Assembly: GCA_008501765.1 (NCBI GenBank)
Contig: QQUE01000007.1
Span: 434,001-498,000 of the forward strand
From: Calditrichota bacterium
GTDB taxonomy: Bacteria > Zhuqueibacterota > Zhuqueibacteria > Zhuqueibacterales > Geothermadaptataceae
Reading direction: 5' to 3'
DNA length: 64,000 nucleotides
The position numbers and the translations under genes were made by a program. The notes below the pieces were generated by a model that saw only the letters and a program-made list of their open reading frames with translations, did not search any database and was not told the origin of the DNA. The first letter of the stretch is position 1, and each line of letters starts with the position of its first letter. Shown piece after piece: positions 54,648-60,799 of the stretch.

Positions 54648-55712
54648 TTAGTTGGCAAATTCATCCCACATTTTATTAAGCTTTTCAGCGCTGGAGTCAC
54701 CAGACAGAATCAGAATCCGGTATTTGAATGAAACAGATTCACCCGGTTCGAGAGTTAAATCCATACTTTCTTTTCCTTTGCTGAATGTGCGCATACCGAG
54801 TGGATTAATGGAAAAGAGGCCGTAACCCCGGGCATGCCAATAGCTCGGATGCCCAACGTTTTGTGGGTGGTCGAAAATGACGACAGACACTTTTTCCTCA
54901 TTGATCTCGCCAGAAAGGGCAACCCATTTGGCCCGTTTGGCCCAAACATCCATTCCTTCGATGCCGTTGCTATTGAGATAATGCCCGGACACGCCTGTAT
55001 TATCGAGCACAGGGACTGCTGTTTTATCGCCATGGCTATCGCTCAAAACGATGGGTTTTTCACTCGGATGTTCCAATTCCCGGGTCACACGAATGGCCAT
55101 CATGCCTTCTTTGGTATCATTAAAATGCACTTTTTCGCTCAACGCTGTCAGCGTTGTAGTGCGGTCGATTATTCGTGAATTTTTATCCGCATAAAATACG
55201 AAACGGGTTTTTTCCAACAATAGTGTGGACTGATCCGGTTTCAACCAGTTATCTTCAACTTCCAGCATACCTTTGCCATTTCCACTTTTACTGGCAACAA
55301 TCTTGTTGTTGCGGATGACACCCATTTCGTTAAAACGGGACGCTGAAATTGAGTTGGAATTTCCCCAGTAATCAAGTTCGTTCACTTCGCCATAATTCAA
55401 CCATAATCCAATGTGATGCGGGTGATCGACACGTTCGCCTGCTCGAGGTTGCAGTGGAAATCCTCGCGTAATCACGGTTCCGTTTGCCGTTGTTAGCGGA
55501 AATAAAACCGTTTTTTTAAGATCAGGAATTGTATCTGTGTACAAAAACGAAGTAAATAATTTATTGTCGACGAGCACGTCAACGCGTTGTTCACTATCCA
55601 CAGAAACAACTTCCACTTGCAGTTTGTTTTGTTCATCGGCTTGCTCGGTGCAGGAGAAAAAATGCACGCTGAAAAGCAGAAGAATTATTATGGTTTTAAG
55701 AGTAGTTTGCAT
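54648..55712 (-). CDS. DUF6807 (PmoA-like) lipoprotein
   Basis: 354 residues from the ATG at 55712 (GAGG ten bases upstream; TTG at 55727 is worse). Lipoprotein signal (Cys in VHFFSC). Family landmarks: LFPLTTANGTVITRGFP, DHPHHIGLWLNYGEVNELDYWGNS, WVALSGEINEEKVSVVIFDHPQN and a closing GESVSFKYRILIL. These proteins are often labelled 'methane oxygenase PmoA' but have nothing to do with methane oxidation here; the beta-sandwich fold resembles sugar-processing enzymes. They co-occur with Gfo/Idh and DUF1080 genes, as in this window. Function unknown. Confidence 0.82.
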   Translation of the reverse strand: MQTTLKTIIILLLFSVHFFSCTEQADEQNKLQVEVVSVDSEQRVDVLVDNKLFTSFLYTDTIPDLKKTVLFPLTTANGTVITRGFPLQPRAGERVDHPHHIGLWLNYGEVNELDYWGNSNSISASRFNEMGVIRNNKIVASKSGNGKGMLEVEDNWLKPDQSTLLLEKTRFVFYADKNSRIIDRTTTLTALSEKVHFNDTKEGMMAIRVTRELEHPSEKPIVLSDSHGDKTAVPVLDNTGVSGHYLNSNGIEGMDVWAKRAKWVALSGEINEEKVSVVIFDHPQNVGHPSYWHARGYGLFSINPLGMRTFSKGKESMDLTLEPGESVSFKYRILILSGDSSAEKLNKMWDEFAN

Positions 55713-55818
55713 TTTGTTTAGCCTCAATATTCAATTAAGGTTTATTCAAAACAGCCTAATAATTTGAGAATTCTGATGGACTGTTTTTATTAAACCAGGA
55801 TAACAATCTGGCATTATA

Positions 55819-55959
55819 TGTCATCCCGGTTCGCACTTTTTGCGATACCGGGATCTCCTTGTGTAAAATTCGTGTTTGTCGAGAGGAGATTCCGGTATTT
55901 CATCACTGCTTCATAGTGCTAAAAAACATGAAAACCGTAGTGATGAAAACCGGAATGAC
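55819..55959. repeat. Nested inverted-repeat element, CCCGGT/ACCGGG type
   Basis: Outer arms TGTCATCCCGGTT (55819-55831) and AACCGGAATGACA (55947-55959) match with one mismatch. Inside are a hairpin ATCCCGGT...ACCGGGAT (55823-55852 region) and ATCACT...AGTGAT. It lies in the gap between the DUF6807 gene and the Tat oxidoreductase gene. No coding frame. Confidence 0.6.
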
Positions 55960-56014
55960 AAAAATGGCTGGATTATTTTCAAATCCAACCGCGACTGGTT
56001 TTACCCAACTTTAA

Positions 56015-57502
56015 TCAGACCTTTTCAGGCACAATATATGGCTCGCGGTATTTTCGTGTTAACATGGCGTTGGCTTCTTTGTCATCACCAAAATTTTCAT
56101 TTTTTCCGTCGATGGCAAGATCACGTTTTAGTCGATAGGAAACGTTGGCGATTATCGGCAAAGCACTGGATTTGTGCCCCTCCTCGATATCGCAGGTCAA
56201 ATCACTGCGTTTTCCACTTTTTACAGCCGCGATGAAATTATTAAAGTGGCCACCCCCACCTGCGCCTGCCAAATTCATTGGATCGTAAGAATCATCATTT
56301 GTATCACCGGAAGTTGGGCCAGGTTCATTATTACGTCCAAAAAATGTCTGCCAATTACCACCCGAATCCATCTGCATCCAGCCTTCAGTACCGAGAAAAA
56401 CATTACCAATTGTTACTGGTTTTGCTTTAGTGGAAGAAGAAATTTGACCTGTCGAGCTGATTTGGATATCGGGCAGTAGAACACCTTCCGGATTCGTGAA
56501 AAGACCACGAGTTCCAAATTCGAGAATACAACCATCGGCATATTCGAATATAGAAGTCTGGGTATTTGGCGTTTCCTGGGCGCCATCGTAAGCGAAATAG
56601 CCACCGTATGACCGAACACTCACCGGATATTCGTCTTTGCCCAATCCCCAGCGTGCAATATCAAACTGATGCGGTCCCTGGTTTCCGGTGTCACCATTGC
56701 CGTAATCCCAATGCCAATGCCAGTTGTAGTGGAATCTGTTGCGGTTAAAAGCACGATCGGGAGCCGGTCCGAGCCACATTTCGTAATGGACTTTTTTCAA
56801 ATATTCCTCAGTGTAAGGGGGTTGATAACCACTGGTTTCCAGATTCATACGGAATTTTTCACCCGGTTTCAGGGGGCCATCCGGGTATTTACCGATATCT
56901 GCCCGAGGCTTAAAACACAACCCTCTGGCCATATAAATTTTGCCTAATTTGCCGTCGCGCATAAACTTGATTCCCCTGTTTGTGCTAACGCGCGACCGGT
57001 TTTGGAAACCGACCTGCACAAGCACGTTGTATTTGCGCGATGCTTCCACCATTTTGCGGCCTTCGAAAACATTATGGGACGATGGCTTCTCGACGTAAAC
57101 GTGTTTGCCAGCCTGTGCAGCCCAGATCGTAGCCAGAGCATGCCAATGATTTGGAGTGGCGATACCGACGGCATCGATTTCTTTGTCGTCAAACGCTTTG
57201 CGCATATCCCAGACGGTTTTTGGTTTATATCCGGCCATTTCTTCAACTTTTTTAACCCGATCAGCGAATAGATTTTCATCAATATCGACCAGTGTTTTCA
57301 CTCTAACGTTTTTCATCCCGGCAAAATTTTCTATCAAACTGCGACCACGACCACGAATACCAACTACAGCCAAATTGAGTCGTTCATTCGATCCAATAAT
57401 TCTTGCATAAGATGCTGCGTTTGAAGTTAACAACGCGCTACCGGCAGCGACCCCGATCGATCCACGTTTGATAAAATCACGGCGTGTTATTTTTTTTGAC
57501 AT
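56015..57502 (-). CDS. Tat-exported Gfo/Idh/MocA oxidoreductase (GH109-like)
   Basis: 495 residues. Classic twin-arginine start: TRRDFIKRGSIGVAAGSALL. Rossmann domain LNLAVVGIRGRGRSLIENF, catalytic-site Lys in YVEKPSSHNVFEG, then HYNWHWHWDYGNGDTGNQG and NTQTSIFEYADG in the C-terminal domain, the form usual for exported members. It probably oxidises a sugar or works as an NAD-assisted glycosidase in the periplasm. It follows a cytosolic relative (57618-58607) by 115 bases that contain an inverted repeat. Confidence 0.88.
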   Translation of the reverse strand: MSKKITRRDFIKRGSIGVAAGSALLTSNAASYARIIGSNERLNLAVVGIRGRGRSLIENFAGMKNVRVKTLVDIDENLFADRVKKVEEMAGYKPKTVWDMRKAFDDKEIDAVGIATPNHWHALATIWAAQAGKHVYVEKPSSHNVFEGRKMVEASRKYNVLVQVGFQNRSRVSTNRGIKFMRDGKLGKIYMARGLCFKPRADIGKYPDGPLKPGEKFRMNLETSGYQPPYTEEYLKKVHYEMWLGPAPDRAFNRNRFHYNWHWHWDYGNGDTGNQGPHQFDIARWGLGKDEYPVSVRSYGGYFAYDGAQETPNTQTSIFEYADGCILEFGTRGLFTNPEGVLLPDIQISSTGQISSSTKAKPVTIGNVFLGTEGWMQMDSGGNWQTFFGRNNEPGPTSGDTNDDSYDPMNLAGAGGGGHFNNFIAAVKSGKRSDLTCDIEEGHKSSALPIIANVSYRLKRDLAIDGKNENFGDDKEANAMLTRKYREPYIVPEKV

Positions 57503-57534
57503 AAGTCCTCCTTGTGAATGAAATTCGAAAAAAA

Positions 57535-57608
57535 TTGGATATAGCTTTTGGTTTTAGCTGCTAACTTTTTATGCTTTTGCTAAAAGCCGATAGCTAATAG
57601 CCAATATC
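57535..57608. repeat. Imperfect inverted repeat between the two oxidoreductase genes
   Basis: Left arm TAGCTTTTGGTTTTAGC (from 57542) and right arm GCTAAAAGCCGATAGCTA (57579-57596) pair with few mismatches, flanked by GGATAT/ATATC. Possible RNA hairpin or dispersed repeat in the intercistronic gap; it could set differential stability of the two cistrons. Confidence 0.45.
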
Positions 57609-57617
57609 TGATTTTGA

Positions 57618-58607
57618 TCACTTTTTATCATTTGGATATCTAAAACTCCAGGGAGCGCGAATTTTGTCCATGGTTTGCATTATTTGCAGGGATTCATGCA
57701 GCGGCATGCGCGGACTTTCGAGTAAGCCTTCGCGCAAACAGCGATGCACTTCATGCACCTGATAGTTTAATCCATTGCCTTTAATCTTATCGTTAAATAC
57801 GACTTCTTTCTCGCCCTTTACATGCAGACGTGCGCAGGTTGGCACAGCAAAAAGTTCAGGCAACTTAATATGCCCTTTTGTGCCGTAAATATAGGCTTCA
57901 TTGACGGCCTCAGTCCGCAATGCAAAGGTCAGAACACCGAGAGCGCCATTTTCATATTCAAGAATCGTCGCGCCCTGTTCATCAGAACCGAACTCACCAA
58001 CATGCCCGAATCCAACAACTTTTTTGGGCGTTTGCTGGTAAATCATCGAGGAAAAACTGATAACATAAATCCCAACATCCAAAAGACTGCCGCCACCAAG
58101 TTCCGGATTAAGATGGCGTTGTTCTGGCCTGAAACTTCCACGCGCACATCGATTGGCTTGCACAATTCGCACCTCGCCGATCAAACCAAGATTTATCCAC
58201 TCGAGTACTTTGTGTATAACGGGAAAGTGCCGCGTCACCAGCGCTTCCATCAGAAATACTTTTTCTCTGCGAGCGACCGCTATCATTTTCTCCGCTTCAC
58301 CGGCTGTGATACAAAATGCTTTTTCGCACAAGACAGCTTTGCCGGCTTCCATGCACATAATGCTGTTTTCAGCATGCATTGAGTGCGGCGTTGCCACATA
58401 AATTACATCCACTTCAGGATCATTGGCCAGTGCGTGGTAGGAATCATAACGATTGGGAATGTTGTGTTTGTCACCAAATTTGTCTGCCACTGCCTGTTTC
58501 CTCGATCCCACCGCAATAACTTCCGCATCGGGAACAAATTTCAGGTCTTCGACAAAACTGTTGGCGATGGAGCCGGTGCTGAGAATGCCCCAGCGTATTT
58601 TATCCAT
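57618..58607 (-). CDS. Cytosolic Gfo/Idh/MocA-family oxidoreductase
   Basis: 329 residues, no signal peptide. MDKIRWGILSTGSIANSFVEDL is the NAD(P) Rossmann start; YVATPHSMHAENS and CEKAFCITAGEAEKM carry the conserved core (Lys of the EKP motif as EKA). The C-terminal sheet domain (GGGSLLDVGIYVISF) is like that of trans-dihydrodiol/1,5-anhydrofructose and glucose-fructose type members. Probable role: reduction or oxidation of an imported keto-sugar. It lies between DUF1080 (113 bases) and the Tat-exported relative. Confidence 0.88.
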   Translation of the reverse strand: MDKIRWGILSTGSIANSFVEDLKFVPDAEVIAVGSRKQAVADKFGDKHNIPNRYDSYHALANDPEVDVIYVATPHSMHAENSIMCMEAGKAVLCEKAFCITAGEAEKMIAVARREKVFLMEALVTRHFPVIHKVLEWINLGLIGEVRIVQANRCARGSFRPEQRHLNPELGGGSLLDVGIYVISFSSMIYQQTPKKVVGFGHVGEFGSDEQGATILEYENGALGVLTFALRTEAVNEAYIYGTKGHIKLPELFAVPTCARLHVKGEKEVVFNDKIKGNGLNYQVHEVHRCLREGLLESPRMPLHESLQIMQTMDKIRAPWSFRYPNDKK

Positions 58608-58670
58608 TTGAGCCTCATTTAAATTATTTGAACACGGGTTGAACGGATTTGGCTGGCTGGTAAAAATGTC

Positions 58671-58698
58671 CCTGGCACTAATTCAAAAAAGTGCCAGG
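58671..58698 (-). terminator. Hairpin with repeat character after the DUF1080 gene
   Basis: CCTGGCACT (58671-58679) and AGTGCCAGG (58690-58698) are exact reverse complements with a 10-base, T-rich (minus strand) loop, 23 bases past the DUF1080 stop. It may terminate or shield the message. The AGTGCCAGGCACT core also looks like a dispersed repeat. Confidence 0.45.
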
Positions 58699-58720
58699 CA
58701 CTTCACCGCTATATTTTTTT

Positions 58721-59503
58721 TCAATCCAATTTTCGTATTTTCAAGTTGCGATACCACACAGCATCTGCATGATCCTGCAAAACGATATGGCCTGTTTTTT
58801 TCTCTTTAAATCCTTCGATATTGCGGTATTTGCTCTTCTGGAAAAGGGAATCAAAACTAGCGCTTTCCGTATCGTATTCAACCACTTTTACCCCGTTTAA
58901 CCAATGCTCGCCATGGGTGCCGTTGACGACAATTTTCGAGTGGTTAAACTGGCCAACCGGTTTCAGCGTTTTGCCTTTTGCAGGCAAAACATCATAAAGT
59001 GCGGCCGCCCGGTGTGTCGGGTTAGCGTTGTCACTGTGATTGGCGTCATCAAGTACCTGATATTCCCAGCCCAAAGCAGCGTGGGCCGGTTTGCGAGAGA
59101 CAGAAATTTCTTCAGACACATTGTATTTTATGCCGCTATTCCCTGCTGAGGAAATCATCCAGTCGAACTTAAATTCATAGTTCTCAAATGCAGCATCTGT
59201 AATGAGGTCGCCACCTTGAACTGGCTGACCATCCGGCATTTTTGGCCCTTCGGATTGGGCGATTTTTTTTATCGCATCCCCATCGATAACCCAATAATCA
59301 GCAGGGAAATCATCCCGACCAAGGCCATGCCAGCCATCAAACGATTTTCCGTCGAAAAGCAAAATCCAGCCTGCTGCTTTTTCTTCCTCACTTAACGAAT
59401 TATTCGCCATTTTTTGTGATTGTCCACATGCAAATAATAGCAACATCATTGTGATTGCTACGCCCAAACTCAGGGCGGAAATACAGTTTTTCATCGATTT
59501 CAC
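58721..59503 (-). CDS. DUF1080 lipoprotein (3-keto-glycoside hydrolase family)
   Basis: 260 residues from the GTG at 59503, seven bases after the ribosome site GGAGGA (59511-59516); the upstream ATG at 59518 overlaps that site and is rejected. Lipoprotein signal (Cys in MMLLLFACG). Jelly-roll landmarks: WILLFDGKSFDGWHGLGRDD, GDLITDAAFENYEFKFDW, SAGNSGIKYNV, LGWEYQVLDDANH, HIVLQDHADAVWYRNLKIRK. The ALGWEYQVLDD and HGEHWLNG motifs resemble the best-studied 3-keto-disaccharide hydrolases. It lies nine bases after a DoxX-like gene. Confidence 0.9.
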   Translation of the reverse strand: MKSMKNCISALSLGVAITMMLLLFACGQSQKMANNSLSEEEKAAGWILLFDGKSFDGWHGLGRDDFPADYWVIDGDAIKKIAQSEGPKMPDGQPVQGGDLITDAAFENYEFKFDWMISSAGNSGIKYNVSEEISVSRKPAHAALGWEYQVLDDANHSDNANPTHRAAALYDVLPAKGKTLKPVGQFNHSKIVVNGTHGEHWLNGVKVVEYDTESASFDSLFQKSKYRNIEGFKEKKTGHIVLQDHADAVWYRNLKIRKLD

Positions 59504-59527
59504 TAAACCATCCTCCATTTATAATTT

Positions 59528-59902
59528 TTATTCTATTTTGAAAAGATCACTGAATTTTCGTGGTAATCCGGCCAAAAAAAGTAAAGCAAGCGGGACGGCC
59601 CAGTTGGAACTCCGCTCGACAAAATCCCAGATTGGCAACCCGACAACAGGCCGCATAATTGCTGTAGCCAGCGCCCAAATGAACGCGTAAATAAGAACGA
59701 CACGCATCGGTTTTACGAGCGCGAGTACCGCAATAATTATATCAATAACACCAATAACGGGCATCAATTTTACCGCCATTTCGCCCGAAAACCCAACTGT
59801 TGTCAAAAAAACAACCCATGCCGGTTTTACGGAGAAAGCAAAAATACCATGTCCCAGAAATGTCCCAAAAACTCCGATTCGTAAAATCCACTGTACCTGC
59901 AT
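59528..59902 (-). CDS. Small DoxX-like membrane protein
   Basis: 124 residues, four membrane segments: ILRIGVFGTFLGHGIFAF, VKLMPVIGVIDIIIAVLALV, VVLIYAFIWALATAIMRPVVG, WAVPLALLFLAGL. The pattern, size and G-x-x-x-G-H element resemble DoxX proteins, though it is more divergent than the one at 44879-45340. Its neighbours (DUF1080 nine bases downstream, oxidoreductase genes next) repeat the earlier module. Role in electron transfer is an inference. Confidence 0.65.
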   Translation of the reverse strand: MQVQWILRIGVFGTFLGHGIFAFSVKPAWVVFLTTVGFSGEMAVKLMPVIGVIDIIIAVLALVKPMRVVLIYAFIWALATAIMRPVVGLPIWDFVERSSNWAVPLALLFLAGLPRKFSDLFKIE

Positions 59903-59911
59903 ATTTTCCTC

Positions 59912-60799
59912 TTAATTTTTGTAATAATAAAGCCGGGCAGGAATCGCATCCTGCTCCTCACTTAAAGTAAAATAGCCAGTGCCATCGGCCGACCAACAAA
60001 TAGCCTCTCCCAAAGGTTCCACCACATACGGCATAGTACGTGGCACCAATTGCAAAGCGTATTCAATAGAACTCTCAGGATCAAGCGGCCATAAAAAAAC
60101 AGCATCATCAGTTTTTATCAGCAGTGATTTTCCATCTGGTGAGATATCCCCGGCCGTTACCCAGCTCAGCTCTATCTCAGTGATAAATTCTACTATTGTA
60201 ATGCTGTGAAAATTCTTCTTTGTAAATGCCTGCGGCCAGGGCGCACAGTAGACACGTACTTTTTCTTCCCGTTTGGAAATGATATAAATATCTTTTGTCA
60301 TTGGATGAACCAGCAAGGCTTCTGCGTCGCGATTGCCATCCGGATACTGGAAGGCGAAAGTTTCGACCTCGCTGATTTGATGCAATACTGGTGGCCTTCC
60401 CTTTGCAATTTCCGGCTCCGGGACACGATAAATGTATTTTGTATATTTTTGCGCATTGTTATCACCAATATCACCAATGTAAATATAGGAATCCTTTTTA
60501 TTGGGACCCGGCCCCACAGCGATGTCTTCCCAATCGCGATTTTCTGCTCCGACGAGCAAAAATGTGCCCCGGTGTTCTCCTTTTGTATTGATTGCAAATA
60601 TCCGGTTTTTGTCGCCGGAATCGTTGTGCGTCCAGAGAATATTCGCATTTTTTCTGCTGGCGGCAATCCCGGATGCTTCGGTAATTTCATTATTTTCAAT
60701 CAGACCACAATCGACCCGTGCAGCGTCGAAGCCTGCCTGTGCAATGACTGAATTCTTAACCAGAAAAAGAAGTGCGGCGGAGACAACAATTTTTATCAC
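59912..60799 (-). CDS. Exported beta-propeller-like protein
   Basis: 295 residues. Signal peptide at 1-20 (IVVSAALLFLVKNSVIAQ). Blade-like repeats: NANILWTHNDSGDKNRIFAIN, DWEDIAVGPGPNKKDSYIYIGDIGDN, RDAEALLVHPMTKDIYIISKR, WVTAGDISPDGKSLLIK. The pattern (HNDSG, WEDIA.GP, D-A-E) resembles phytase-like/SdiA-regulated six-bladed propellers. Function unknown. ATG overlaps the GH106 stop by four bases (ATGA), so translation is coupled to the rhamnosidase. Confidence 0.7.
   Translation of the reverse strand: MIKIVVSAALLFLVKNSVIAQAGFDAARVDCGLIENNEITEASGIAASRKNANILWTHNDSGDKNRIFAINTKGEHRGTFLLVGAENRDWEDIAVGPGPNKKDSYIYIGDIGDNNAQKYTKYIYRVPEPEIAKGRPPVLHQISEVETFAFQYPDGNRDAEALLVHPMTKDIYIISKREEKVRVYCAPWPQAFTKKNFHSITIVEFITEIELSWVTAGDISPDGKSLLIKTDDAVFLWPLDPESSIEYALQLVPRTMPYVVEPLGEAICWSADGTGYFTLSEEQDAIPARLYYYKN

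Noticed and set aside
54648-55712. Methane monooxygenase subunit PmoA
   Set aside because: The database nickname comes from a misannotation; this is a soluble lipoprotein of DUF6807, with no membrane helices or copper-site pattern of particulate methane monooxygenase.
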